Source: Chryseobacterium sp. KLBC 52 (GTDB lineage Bacteria > Bacteroidota > Bacteroidia > Flavobacteriales > Weeksellaceae). From it: a stretch of 64,000 nucleotides of DNA. Shown here in pieces: positions 1-8,468 of this stretch (positions are counted from its first letter, which is position 1; the number at the start of each line of letters is the position of its first letter). Location of the stretch: positions 19,762 to 83,761 of the forward strand of contig NZ_QDFZ01000022.1 in NCBI RefSeq assembly GCF_003347605.1. The letters run 5' to 3'. The translations under genes and the position numbers were made by a program. The notes below the pieces were generated by a model, which was not told the origin of the DNA, did not search any database, and saw nothing but the letters and a program-made list of their open reading frames with translations.

Positions 1-2
1 GA

Positions 3-107
3 CAGTTTCTTTCAGAATTGAATAAAGATATTTCCGTTAATGAAGAAATTATCCGCCATCAGCTCTATCAGCTCGACCTTGAGGAAGAACGGTTAAGGAT
101 GATTTAA
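3..107 (+). CDS. C-terminal end of an unidentified protein (partial)
   Basis: An open frame enters from the left edge and stops at TAA 105-107, giving 34 residues. The tail is charged and helical in character, ending in LEEERLRMI. No family can be recognised from so short a piece. About 90 bases separate it from the 3' end of the convergent repressor gene. The frame could be chance, but it is open from the first base and has ordinary codon use. Confidence 0.5.
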   Translation, partial: QFLSELNKDISVNEEIIRHQLYQLDLEEERLRMI

Positions 108-199
108 TCTATATCATAATTTATGTTTTTGAAAACAAAATTATTGCGCTAATGCGACAAAACATGTCGTATTATGGAATTTTATTCATTAAGAATCAA

Positions 200-988
200 C
201 TAGATTGTTTGATTTTTTGTATTAAAAACTTTATTTTCTAATTCCGTAATAGTATTTCTCAGCTCTGAGAACACCTCTTTAAAATTATAATTTTCAAAAT
301 TGGTGGAATCAAAATCTTCAGGAAAAATTCCTGAGGCATATTGCCATATTTCTACAACTTCTCCCAAAGGAATATCATAAGGTTGGTAAAATGAGTTGTC
401 AGCAGCAACAGTTATAGATTTCTTATTTCTGGAGATCAATCTTTTATAAGAAATACCATCATTCAAAGTCACAAAAACATAACTTTTATTCGGTTTCAGG
501 TCATCAATATTTTCAAGATACTTTCCGATAATATAAGAGCCGTCTTTAAAAGGAGGCATTGAGTCTCCCTGAGCTGGAAAAGCTCTATATTTTCCGTTGG
601 TTAAAAAAGGAAGTGAGATTCTTTGCAGACTTTCAATGTATTCGGGATCACTGTAGCCGGATAAATAGCCCATTGATGCTTTCTGCGGGACGATTTCGAT
701 ACTGTTGTTTCCTAGTTGATCCACAACAACAGGTAACACAATCCGATTGTCAGGAAGCTTCAGAATATCTTCCAACGGGTACTTTCTGATGTCAACAGAT
801 ACAAGAAGGTCAATACTGAGATTGAAAAACTTAGAGATTTTGATGAGTATTTCGATAGGCGGCTCCGATCTGCCATCTTCATAAGAAACGTATCTGGAAC
901 GGGTAAGTTTCAAAGTATCCGCTAACTCTTGTTGAGTTTTTTCTTTTTTACCTCTTAAAAAGCGTATGTTATCTGAAAAAATTGACAT
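200..988 (-). CDS. XRE-family repressor with LexA-like S24 peptidase domain
   Basis: A 262-residue regulator predicted to repress the neighbouring DNA-damage genes. Residues 5-65 form an XRE helix-turn-helix (TQQELADTLKLTRSRYVSYE). The C-terminal half is a LexA/UmuD-like S24 fold with the serine in GDSM (Ser143) and a lysine in SYKRL (Lys182), the expected catalytic dyad. Where relatives usually have an Ala-Gly scissile bond, this protein reads ASMGYL, so the bond would be Met106-Gly107. I chose the ATG at 988 rather than the upstream start at 1009 because the family normally begins a few residues before the HTH and because the upstream start would lie inside the operator palindrome. It is divergent from dinB-dnaE2, the standard arrangement for a repressor of that cassette in Bacteroidota. 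LexA-like function is inferred. Confidence 0.88.
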   Translation of the reverse strand: MSIFSDNIRFLRGKKEKTQQELADTLKLTRSRYVSYEDGRSEPPIEILIKISKFFNLSIDLLVSVDIRKYPLEDILKLPDNRIVLPVVVDQLGNNSIEIVPQKASMGYLSGYSDPEYIESLQRISLPFLTNGKYRAFPAQGDSMPPFKDGSYIIGKYLENIDDLKPNKSYVFVTLNDGISYKRLISRNKKSITVAADNSFYQPYDIPLGEVVEIWQYASGIFPEDFDSTNFENYNFKEVFSELRNTITELENKVFNTKNQTI

Positions 989-1005
989 TGTTACAAATTG
1001 TAACA
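989..1005. promoter_or_regulatory. Palindromic operator of the S24 repressor
   Basis: TGTTACAAATTGTAACA is a perfect inverted repeat of two 8-base arms around one central base, placed immediately upstream of the repressor ATG. A minus-strand TATTTTTG (-7-like element) lies at 1014-1007, so bound repressor would cover the transcription start. Autoregulation is inferred from position. Confidence 0.7.
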
Positions 1006-1019
1006 ACAAAAATACGAAT

Positions 1020-1049
1020 TTTGTTTAAAAACGTAACTAAATTTGTAAC
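1020..1049 (+). promoter_or_regulatory. Putative dinB promoter overlapping a second operator half-site
   Basis: TAAATTTG at 1038-1045 matches the Bacteroidota -7 consensus TAnnTTTG, with TTTG at 1020-1023 upstream at a shorter spacing (14 bases) than usual. ATTTGTAAC at 1041-1049 repeats one arm of the palindrome at 989-1005 and touches the dinB GTG. One repressor could therefore control both directions. Motif evidence only. Confidence 0.4.
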
Positions 1050-2198
1050 GTGAATCGTGCAATTGTACATATGGACCTTGATACATTTTTCGTATCCTGC
1101 GAGAGGCGTAATAACTCGCAGCTTCAAGGTATTCCTCTCATCATAGGAGGTGGAGACCGTGGAGTGGTAGCCTCATGTTCTTATGAAGCCAGAAAATTTG
1201 GGGTTCGCTCTGCAATGCCTATTCGTATGGCGCTGAGACTTTGTCCTGATGCAAAAGTCATTAGAGGCGATCACGAAATGTATTCCAATTTATCACATAC
1301 TGTAACCGAAATTATTCAGGAGAAAGTTCCGTTAATGGAGAAAGCAAGCATTGATGAATTTTATCTGGATTTATCGGGAATGGATAAGTTTTTTGGCTGT
1401 TATCAATGGACCAAAGAAATTGCTGAGGCAATTACCAAAGAAACAGGACTTCCGATAAGTTTTGCGCTGTCAACCAATAAAACTGTTTCAAAAATTGGAA
1501 CCGGAGAAGCTAAACCTGTAGGGAGAATGGAAATCAAGGAGCTGGAAGTGCAGCCATTTTTAAATCCTTTATCCATCAAAAAAATTCCAATGGTGGGAGA
1601 TAAAACCTTTCAGTTGTTGTCAAGAATTGGAATCCGGACCATTCATACCTTATCTGAAATGCCGGTACTTGTTCTGCAGCAAATGATCGGACTCAACGGA
1701 AAAGAACTTTGGAAAAAAGCCAATGGGATTGATGAAAATCCTGTTGTTCCCTATTCCGAAAGAAAGTCTATCTCAACCGAGAGAACCTTTACCAACGATA
1801 CTATGGATATTATCGAATTAAAACGGCTGATATCGGGAATGGCAGAGCAATTGGCTTATCAACTGAGACAAGAAAAATGGCTTACTTCAACTGTGGCAGT
1901 AAAAATCCGCTATGCTAATTTCGATACGGAAACCAAACAGCATAAGGTAGCTTATACTTCAGCTGATCATACGCTTTCAAGAGTGGCATTGGAACTATTC
2001 AACCAGGTATATACAAGAAGAATGAGACTGAGATTGGTAGGATTACGTTTTACCGGACTCGTGCATGGCAACCATCAGATGAATCTGTTTGAAGATACAG
2101 AAGAACAGATGAGCCTATACCAGACAATGGATTATATCAAAAACCGCTTCGGGTCTGATGCGGTAGGGCGTGCCTCCGGTTTTGACTTCGGAAAATAA
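1050..2198 (+). CDS. dinB: Y-family DNA polymerase IV
   Basis: A 382-residue translesion polymerase. The palm begins MDLDTFFVSCE (Asp9 metal ligand) and continues with KASIDEFYLD (Asp102-Glu103), the signature carboxylates of the family. The LSTNKTVSKIGTGEAKP segment, helix-hairpin-helix and little-finger regions follow. QMNLF at residues 343-347 resembles the sliding-clamp binding motif. The start is taken as GTG 1050 because family members usually have a few residues before MDLD; ATG 1071 is an alternative that would remove most of the first strand. It overlaps the longest open frame of dnaE2, but that gene's likely start lies 16 bases after the dinB stop, so the two form one operon. Error-prone lesion bypass is the family role. 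Confidence 0.93.
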   Translation: MNRAIVHMDLDTFFVSCERRNNSQLQGIPLIIGGGDRGVVASCSYEARKFGVRSAMPIRMALRLCPDAKVIRGDHEMYSNLSHTVTEIIQEKVPLMEKASIDEFYLDLSGMDKFFGCYQWTKEIAEAITKETGLPISFALSTNKTVSKIGTGEAKPVGRMEIKELEVQPFLNPLSIKKIPMVGDKTFQLLSRIGIRTIHTLSEMPVLVLQQMIGLNGKELWKKANGIDENPVVPYSERKSISTERTFTNDTMDIIELKRLISGMAEQLAYQLRQEKWLTSTVAVKIRYANFDTETKQHKVAYTSADHTLSRVALELFNQVYTRRMRLRLVGLRFTGLVHGNHQMNLFEDTEEQMSLYQTMDYIKNRFGSDAVGRASGFDFGK

Positions 2199-2214
2199 TT
2201 TTAAATCTTTCAAC

Positions 2215-5200
2215 ATGTTTATTAATTGTCATTCTTTCCACAGCCTTCGTTATGGAACATTATCCGTAGAAGAATTGGTACAGCAGGCACATTCTTTGGG
2301 TATTAAAGAGTTGGTATTAACAGATATCAATACGATTACTGCTATTTATGATTTTAAGAAAGAATGTGAAAAGGCAGGCATTAAACCTATTGCCGGAATT
2401 GAGGTCAGAAAAGAAAACAGGCTGCTTTATATTGCTGTGGCAAAAGAGTTCTCCGGGATTGGTGAAGTTAATAAAATGTTGACAGATCACAATTGCTATG
2501 GAGGGGAACTTTCTGAAACAGCTCCTGTATTTAAAAATGTTTTTATTGTTTATCCGATAGATAATATCCCTTTAACGCTAAAAGATAATGAGTGTATTGG
2601 AATCCGGGAAGAAGAACTGAACCTATTGATCCGCCCGGAATTTAAAAGGTTGATTCCGAAAATGGTGGTTCTTCATCCGGTTACATTCAGCACTAAAAAA
2701 GAATATAATCTTCATAGAATTTTAAGGGCTATTGATAATAATACCCTGTTGTCGAAACTGAATGAACAGGATATTTGCGGGAAATCGGAATATTTTATAT
2801 CCGAAGATTTAATCATCAGCACTTTTCAAAGGTATCCTGAGGTGATAAAGAATACCAGAAATTTGCTGGAAGCCTGCAGCTTTGAATTTGATTTTGAAAA
2901 AGTTAAGAACAAACAATACTATACTAAGTCCAAAGACTCTGACGTTAAACTTTTAAAAAGGTTAGCTTATTTAGGACTTGAAAAGCGTTATGGTAAAGAT
3001 CATGAAATAGCAAAAATCAGAATAGAAAAAGAACTGAAAGTAATTGATGAACTCAACTTCTGCTCTTATTTCCTCATTACCTGGGATATTGTAAGATACA
3101 GTAACAGAATGGGGTTTATGCATGTAGGACGTGGAAGCGGAGCCAACTCCATTGTCAGTTATTGTATCGGTATTACAGATATATGTCCTTTGGAGCTTGA
3201 CCTTTATTTTGAAAGATTTCTCAACCTTAACAGGAAAAGTCCTCCCGATTTTGATATCGACTGGAGCTGGCAGAACAGGGATACAATTTTGGAATATATC
3301 TTTAACAGATATGGGAAGGATCACGTTGCTTTTTGTGGAACAAACGTTGAATTCAAATATAAATCCAGATTCAGAGAGGTCGGGAAAGCTTTTGGGCTGC
3401 CTAAAGATGAGTTGGATGAACTGACGAAAAAGCCAATGGAAGTTCACGAAACGAATTCTGTTGTAAAAACGATCCATAAATACGTCAGGCTGATGGAAAG
3501 GTTTCCCAATCAAAGGAGTATGCATGCCTGCGGAATTTTAATCTCGGAAGAACCTATTACAAACTATTCAGTCCTCGAAATGCCACCGAAGGGATTTCCA
3601 ATTGTTCAATTTGATATGAATGTGGCAGAAGATGTTAAATTAGAGAAATTTGATATTCTGTCTCAAAGAGGTCTGGGAACAATAAAGGATACCGTAGATC
3701 TTATTAAAAAAACAAGAGGGATTGATGTTGACATTCGTGATACAAGCATTTCCAAAGATGAAGAAAAAGCCAATGAATATTTGGCAATAGGAAAAACGAT
3801 CGGCTGCTTTTACATAGAATCTCCCGCCATGCGTGGGCTTTTAAGAAGATTAAAATGTGATAATTACAGAATATTGGTTGCTGCTTCTTCTATTATCAGA
3901 CCTGGAGTAGCACAAAGTGGTATGATGCGGGAATACATTTTCAGGCATAATCATCCGGATCAGTTTGAATATTTTCATTCTGTTTTTGAGGAAAATCTAA
4001 AAGAAACGTATGGTATTATGGTATATCAGGAAGATGTGATCAAAATTGCCCAGTATTTTGGAGGGCTGTCTCTTGCAGACGGTGATATTTTACGTAGGGC
4101 AATGAGTGGAAAAGGAAGATCAATCAAAAAGCTTCAGGAGGTAAAAGCTAATTTTTTTGCATCATGTAAAAAGAAAGGTCATTCGGAGCTAATGACAGCC
4201 GAAGCCTACAGACAAATTGAGTCTTTTGCAGGGTATTCTTTCTGCAAAGCTCACTCCGCTTCTTATGCCGTGGAAAGTTACCAAAGTCTTTATCTGAAAG
4301 TATATTACCCGTTGGAGTTTATGGTTTCTGTGATTAACAACCAAGGTGGATTTTACCGCACCGAAGTCTATATCCATGAAGCAAAAATGTCAGGAGGAAA
4401 TATTCAGACTCCGTGTGTGAATACCAGTGAATATCAGACAACGCTCCTAGGAACAGATATTTATCTGGGGTTGATGCTTTTGGAAGGATTAGAAACAAGA
4501 ATTGCCCACGGAATTGTGGAGGAACGCGAAAGAAATGGAGATTACAAATCACTGGAAGATTTTATTAAACGTATTCCGATCGGTATTGAAACAATCCAGA
4601 TCTTAATTTTTATTGGAGCATTCAGGTTTACGGGGAAACCTAAAAATGAACTTTTGGTTGAAGCCAGGCTGTTATTGGTCAATTTTAAACCGGAACAAAG
4701 AGGGCTTATGCTGATTGAAGAACCCGTTCAGGAGTTTAAACTTCCGCAGTTAAAAAGAGAACCGTTTGAAGATGCTTTTGATGAAATTGAACTCATTGGC
4801 TTTCCTGTTTCATGTAGCCCTTTCGATTTGTTACAGACCCGATACAGAGGTTCTGTGTTTGTAAAAGATTTATTGAAATTTCATAAAAAGCAAGTGAAAA
4901 TGTTGGCTTATCTGATTGCCAGAAAGCATGTCCCAACGAAGAAAGGAGAAATGTATTTCGGAACCTGGATTGACGCAAATGGAGATTATTTTGATACCGC
5001 ACATTTTCCGGACAGTCTGAAACAATATGGTTTTCAGGGAGGAGGATGCTATTTACTTTTGGGAACAGTAGAAGTAGATTATCATTTTCCCACAATTACC
5101 ATCCATAAAATGGCAAAAATGCCGATGATTCCCGATCCGCGTTACTCTTATGATAGAGAAAGACAATATGATATTCATCAACAGATTAAGGAAGATGTAA

Positions 5201-5271
5201 GTATGACTCATAGGAAGCCTTATCCACAGGCACATGAGATTGGGCTGCCAAGGCATCGGATAGTAACATAA
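2215..5271 (+). CDS. dnaE2: DNA polymerase III alpha subunit, DnaE2/ImuC-like
   Basis: A 1018-residue C-family polymerase. It starts with a PHP domain (MFINCHSFHSLRYGTLS), followed by the palm with PPDFDIDW (Asp347, Asp349) and the third carboxylate in KFDILSQRGLG (Asp480). Helix-hairpin-helix and OB-like regions are expected near the C terminus. The open frame extends back to 2170 inside dinB, but ATG 2215 is chosen because the PHP domain starts there. At about 1020 residues it is shorter than a replicative DnaE and in the range of error-prone DnaE2/ImuC. Coupling to dinB and an S24 repressor supports a damage-induced mutagenesis role. No imuA-like gene lies beside it. A second, replicative dnaE elsewhere in the genome is expected. 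Confidence 0.9.
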   Translation: MFINCHSFHSLRYGTLSVEELVQQAHSLGIKELVLTDINTITAIYDFKKECEKAGIKPIAGIEVRKENRLLYIAVAKEFSGIGEVNKMLTDHNCYGGELSETAPVFKNVFIVYPIDNIPLTLKDNECIGIREEELNLLIRPEFKRLIPKMVVLHPVTFSTKKEYNLHRILRAIDNNTLLSKLNEQDICGKSEYFISEDLIISTFQRYPEVIKNTRNLLEACSFEFDFEKVKNKQYYTKSKDSDVKLLKRLAYLGLEKRYGKDHEIAKIRIEKELKVIDELNFCSYFLITWDIVRYSNRMGFMHVGRGSGANSIVSYCIGITDICPLELDLYFERFLNLNRKSPPDFDIDWSWQNRDTILEYIFNRYGKDHVAFCGTNVEFKYKSRFREVGKAFGLPKDELDELTKKPMEVHETNSVVKTIHKYVRLMERFPNQRSMHACGILISEEPITNYSVLEMPPKGFPIVQFDMNVAEDVKLEKFDILSQRGLGTIKDTVDLIKKTRGIDVDIRDTSISKDEEKANEYLAIGKTIGCFYIESPAMRGLLRRLKCDNYRILVAASSIIRPGVAQSGMMREYIFRHNHPDQFEYFHSVFEENLKETYGIMVYQEDVIKIAQYFGGLSLADGDILRRAMSGKGRSIKKLQEVKANFFASCKKKGHSELMTAEAYRQIESFAGYSFCKAHSASYAVESYQSLYLKVYYPLEFMVSVINNQGGFYRTEVYIHEAKMSGGNIQTPCVNTSEYQTTLLGTDIYLGLMLLEGLETRIAHGIVEERERNGDYKSLEDFIKRIPIGIETIQILIFIGAFRFTGKPKNELLVEARLLLVNFKPEQRGLMLIEEPVQEFKLPQLKREPFEDAFDEIELIGFPVSCSPFDLLQTRYRGSVFVKDLLKFHKKQVKMLAYLIARKHVPTKKGEMYFGTWIDANGDYFDTAHFPDSLKQYGFQGGGCYLLLGTVEVDYHFPTITIHKMAKMPMIPDPRYSYDRERQYDIHQQIKEDVSMTHRKPYPQAHEIGLPRHRIVT

Positions 5272-5358
5272 TATCTTTTATATCAATTTTAGATTTCATT
5301 GACGTTATTTTAATTCAAAAATTCTGCTTATTTTTCTCCTTTTATTATTTCTTATTGA

Positions 5359-5634
5359 ATGGAAAATAAAATACCTGAGATCAATAATTTAGTACACAAA
5401 TTTGCGCTGGAAGATCTTTCCGGGTATGAATTTGTGGATTATTGGGATGCAGATACTACAGCTTTAGGACTGAAGAAGGGTAATGTTCTCATCTATATTT
5501 CAGCATACAACTATTATAAAACCAATGGCTATGATATCATTATTGAGGAACTTGAAACAGGAGCAATATTGAAATCGGAAGATAATAGATCATACGATGA
5601 ACTTATTAATGACATTCAATTTTTTCTGAAATAA
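5359..5634 (+). CDS. Small hypothetical protein (91 aa)
   Basis: A 91-residue acidic soluble protein beginning MENKIPEINNLVHKFALEDL. It has no signal peptide, membrane segment or family motif that I recognise. Hydrophobic positions alternate in a way consistent with a small alpha/beta fold (GNVLIYISAYNYYKTNGYDI). It stands alone between dnaE2 and the C1q-like cluster, 87 bases after dnaE2, so it might be read from the same transcript. The ATG at 5359 is the only reasonable start. Confidence 0.65.
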   Translation: MENKIPEINNLVHKFALEDLSGYEFVDYWDADTTALGLKKGNVLIYISAYNYYKTNGYDIIIEELETGAILKSEDNRSYDELINDIQFFLK

Positions 5635-5792
5635 TATTTTTCTTCAAAAAACATAGATTCCTTAAAAATTTCTATTGAAATAAAGTTTTGATTTTATTTT
5701 AAATAGTAAAATTCCGTATTTTGGTAATGTAAAATATTGTGTTATTTTATTGTTTTTCAGTTGATTATGTGTTTGTGGTGAATGTGGGGCTA

Positions 5793-5824
5793 TTGCAGGA
5801 GATCTGCTTTTACATTTATCTTTG
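5793..5824 (+). promoter_or_regulatory. Promoter of the C1q-like gene cluster
   Basis: TTG at 5793-5795 and TATCTTTG at 5817-5824 are spaced by 21 bases, as in Bacteroidota housekeeping promoters (-33 TTTG-like, -7 TAnnTTTG). Transcription would start near 5831, about 30 bases before the ATG at 5861. Confidence 0.5.
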
Positions 5825-5860
5825 GCCAAGAATTGTACACGTTTTAAAACCACAAATTAC

Positions 5861-6721
5861 ATGAAAAATCTAAGTATTTTGATGAAGGGAATACTGTTTC
5901 CTTTGTGCTTCTCGATAAGTTATTCAAAAGCGCAGGTAGGTATTAATACCTCAAACCCTCAAACCACTTTCCATGTAGATGGAGCAAAAGATAATCCCTC
6001 ATCCGGAGCTCCATCTTCTATCCAAATAGCCAATGATGTTGCTGTCACTTCTGCCGGAGAAATAGGGATTGGAACCTTAACGCCAGCTGCTAAAATAGAC
6101 ACACGTTCAGCATCAAATTCAGACAACTCAATCGGAATAGGAGAGACCAGCCAGACCGCTTCAGCGGCAGGTGGAGGTGCTGTAAGATATAATCCGCTGA
6201 ATGGTGGAAAAATGCAGTATTCTGATGGTGTGATATGGCAGGACCTTATTTCTTCCCCTACCAAAGCGGTAGTTGTTGCCAATCTTCAGGCCGCCAACTT
6301 TGCGATAAAAATTCCTTATCAGGTTTCTACAGGTGTTGCGGGATGGACGGAAGTTTCCGATCCAACAGGAAATTTTACTCCCGGGACAGGTGTTTTTACA
6401 GCGCCAAGAACCGGAGTGTATCTTATTTCTTTTACCTATGACTTTGTAAGAATTCCTATCGTTTCAGGCTATTTTTCAGAAGCAAGATATGTTGTGAATG
6501 GAAACACTACGGTAAAGAAATGCGTGAAATCTTACTCGAATATTTCAAAACAGGCACAGGTGGCGGGATCGTGTGTTGCCGGAGTTCAGCTGAATAAAGG
6601 AGATACGCTTCAACCCTATATCTATCAGTCTGTTTATAACGGAAACCTGAGCCTGAGAACAGATACATCTTCTGCAAGCAATGAATATGGCTTTGTAAAT
6701 CTTTCTATTTTAGAACAATAA
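5861..6721 (+). CDS. Secreted C1q/TNF-like domain protein, copy 1
   Basis: A 286-residue exported protein. After a signal peptide ending SKAQ, the mature protein opens with VGINTSNPQTTFHVDG and a second module EIGIGTLTPAAKIDTR, repeats seen in many flavobacterial surface proteins. A GAVRYN...YSDG.IWQ segment joins these to a C-terminal beta sandwich with C1q-like signatures (PRTGVYLISFTY, LNKGDTLQPYI). Two cysteines (KKCVKS, GSCVAG) are conserved in all three copies and may form a disulfide. ATG 5861 is chosen over the upstream frame start at 5822 because it begins the signal peptide and follows the promoter at a normal distance. First of three tandem paralogues; function unknown, possibly trimeric adhesion or surface structure. 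Confidence 0.8.
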   Translation: MKNLSILMKGILFPLCFSISYSKAQVGINTSNPQTTFHVDGAKDNPSSGAPSSIQIANDVAVTSAGEIGIGTLTPAAKIDTRSASNSDNSIGIGETSQTASAAGGGAVRYNPLNGGKMQYSDGVIWQDLISSPTKAVVVANLQAANFAIKIPYQVSTGVAGWTEVSDPTGNFTPGTGVFTAPRTGVYLISFTYDFVRIPIVSGYFSEARYVVNGNTTVKKCVKSYSNISKQAQVAGSCVAGVQLNKGDTLQPYIYQSVYNGNLSLRTDTSSASNEYGFVNLSILEQ

Positions 6722-6732
6722 CACATTTGAAT

Positions 6733-7545
6733 ATGAGAAAAATATTAGGACTGGCTTTGGTCATTTGCTGTGGCATAGGGATGAAAGCACAGATAGGAAT
6801 CAATATGTCTTCTCCGGAAGCAACTGTCCATATAGACGGGCAAAAAAATACCACTGTTTCTATACCTTCCAGCTACTACGATGATGTTGTCATTACCCAA
6901 TCTGGAAATGTAGGGATAGGAACAAAATCTCCCAAAGCAAGGTTTGACCTGAGATCAGGAGAACGTTTAAATGCAATAGGAATCGGAGGAACTTCACAGG
7001 CTGCTTCTGCTGCAAAGGCCGGAGCGATGAGGTATAATTCCGGAACTCAGGATCTGAGCTATTCTAACGGAACAACTTGGGTTGCATTGGCTCATAAAGC
7101 TCCCAATGATTTTGTGGATGCAGAAAATGCTTCTACACAAGACTTTAGCGATGGAGTGCAGTCTACGATTACCGACTGGACTAAGAAAACAGATGTGAAT
7201 AGCAGTTTTAATGCAGCTACAGGAACTTTTACCGCTTCAAAAACGGGGGTGTATATCGTGTCATTTACCTTTTCACTGGCTTCCGGAAGCATTACGAATG
7301 ATTCAAGGTATGAAACGCTTATCCAGACTAATTCAGCCTCTTCTTCAACCAATAAGGTATTCAAATGTGTAGGAAGTTACCCTGGAAACAACACCATCGG
7401 AAATCGTGTTGCAGGAAACTGTTCCGGGATTTTTAACCTGAATCAGGGAGATAATATTACCGTAAGCCTGAATCAGAAACTGGGAAGTTCAAAAACACTG
7501 GACACAGATTCTACGCTAACTTCTTTAAGTATTTTCGGATTATAA
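6733..7545 (+). CDS. Secreted C1q/TNF-like domain protein, copy 2
   Basis: A 270-residue paralogue of the preceding gene, 11 bases downstream. The signal peptide ends GMKAQ, then IGINMSSPEATVHIDG and NVGIGTKSPKARFDLR repeat the N-terminal modules. GAMRYN...YSNGTTWVAL leads to the C1q-like sandwich (SKTGVYIVSFTF, LNQGDNITVSL). The cysteine pair is in FKCVGS and GNCSGI. ATG 6733 is preferred over the TTG at 6727. Tight spacing implies co-transcription with both neighbours. Sequence similarity between copies is clear in the modules and weak in the sandwich loops, suggesting an old duplication. Confidence 0.8.
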   Translation: MRKILGLALVICCGIGMKAQIGINMSSPEATVHIDGQKNTTVSIPSSYYDDVVITQSGNVGIGTKSPKARFDLRSGERLNAIGIGGTSQAASAAKAGAMRYNSGTQDLSYSNGTTWVALAHKAPNDFVDAENASTQDFSDGVQSTITDWTKKTDVNSSFNAATGTFTASKTGVYIVSFTFSLASGSITNDSRYETLIQTNSASSSTNKVFKCVGSYPGNNTIGNRVAGNCSGIFNLNQGDNITVSLNQKLGSSKTLDTDSTLTSLSIFGL

Positions 7546-7553
7546 AAAGATAC

Positions 7554-8468
7554 ATGATGAAAAAGAATTGTTTACTGATTTTAATGACTTTAAGTTTCCA
7601 GTGTGCATTTTCACAAATTGGAATCAATACTCCAAACCCGCAAGGCATTTTACATATTGACGGGCAGAAAGATAATCCTTCTTCCGGATCAATATTTACT
7701 CCAGCTCAGCAGGCTAATGATATTCTTGTAAATAATGCAGGCAAACTAGGAGTAGGAACTTTGAGCCCGGCCGTAAAAGTAGACGCCAGAAATTCCGGAA
7801 ACGGAGCGATTGGTTTTGGAACTTCTACTTTAACAGCTGTTGCAGCAGATGAAGGAGCAGTACGATACAACAACGGAGTGGAATATTCCAACGGGAATGA
7901 ATGGCTTCCTTTGCTGACAGCACAGCCTGCCAGTAATAAAGTAATTGTGATTGCAGCTAAAACAACGAATAACGTGAAGCTTGCAACCCCAGCCACACCA
8001 ACGGTAACTGCCGGTTTGCAGAACAGGGCGAGTAATTATCTGGTAGACTGGAGTAAAACCTTTGAAAGTAACTCCGGCACGACTTTCAATGCCGGAACGG
8101 GTATTTTTACAGCACCCAGAAACGGAATTTATGTAGCCACGTTCACCACGGACCTGGCTCCGCTGGCCATTAATTATACTACAGATCCTTTAAATCCTAT
8201 TCAGATAGAAGCCATCTGGCAGCTTTATGATAGTACAACAGGATTGGCTGCCACCAATATTGTCAATACAGTGAAATGTGCCAATACCATGTCCTCAAAC
8301 AGTGTCGGAAATATTGATGCCGGAAGTAACTGTACCGCTTCATTCTATATGACGGCAGGACAGAGGCTGATGCCTTACATCTGGTTTAATTTAAATAACT
8401 CAAACGTTGCAAATTTCTCGCTTAATAATACGGGAGGTTATAATAATCTTACCATAGCAGAACAGTAA
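7554..8468 (+). CDS. Secreted C1q/TNF-like domain protein, copy 3
   Basis: A 304-residue third paralogue, 8 bases after copy 2. The signal peptide ends CAFSQ, followed by IGINTPNPQGILHIDG and KLGVGTLSPAVKVDAR, then GAVRYNNGVEYSNGNEWLPL. The C1q-like domain carries PRNGIYVATFTTD and MTAGQRLMPYIWF; the cysteine pair is in VKCANT and SNCTAS. It has a longer insertion before the sandwich than the other two. Its stop codon abuts the stop codon of the convergent regulator gene with no base between. The 3' ends of the two transcripts must overlap. Confidence 0.8.
   Translation: MMKKNCLLILMTLSFQCAFSQIGINTPNPQGILHIDGQKDNPSSGSIFTPAQQANDILVNNAGKLGVGTLSPAVKVDARNSGNGAIGFGTSTLTAVAADEGAVRYNNGVEYSNGNEWLPLLTAQPASNKVIVIAAKTTNNVKLATPATPTVTAGLQNRASNYLVDWSKTFESNSGTTFNAGTGIFTAPRNGIYVATFTTDLAPLAINYTTDPLNPIQIEAIWQLYDSTTGLAATNIVNTVKCANTMSSNSVGNIDAGSNCTASFYMTAGQRLMPYIWFNLNNSNVANFSLNNTGGYNNLTIAEQ

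Noticed and set aside
2170..2214. Upstream extension of dnaE2 overlapping the dinB end
   Set aside because: The PHP domain begins at ATG 2215; the extra 15 residues (PPVLTSENNFKSFN-like) are not part of the family.
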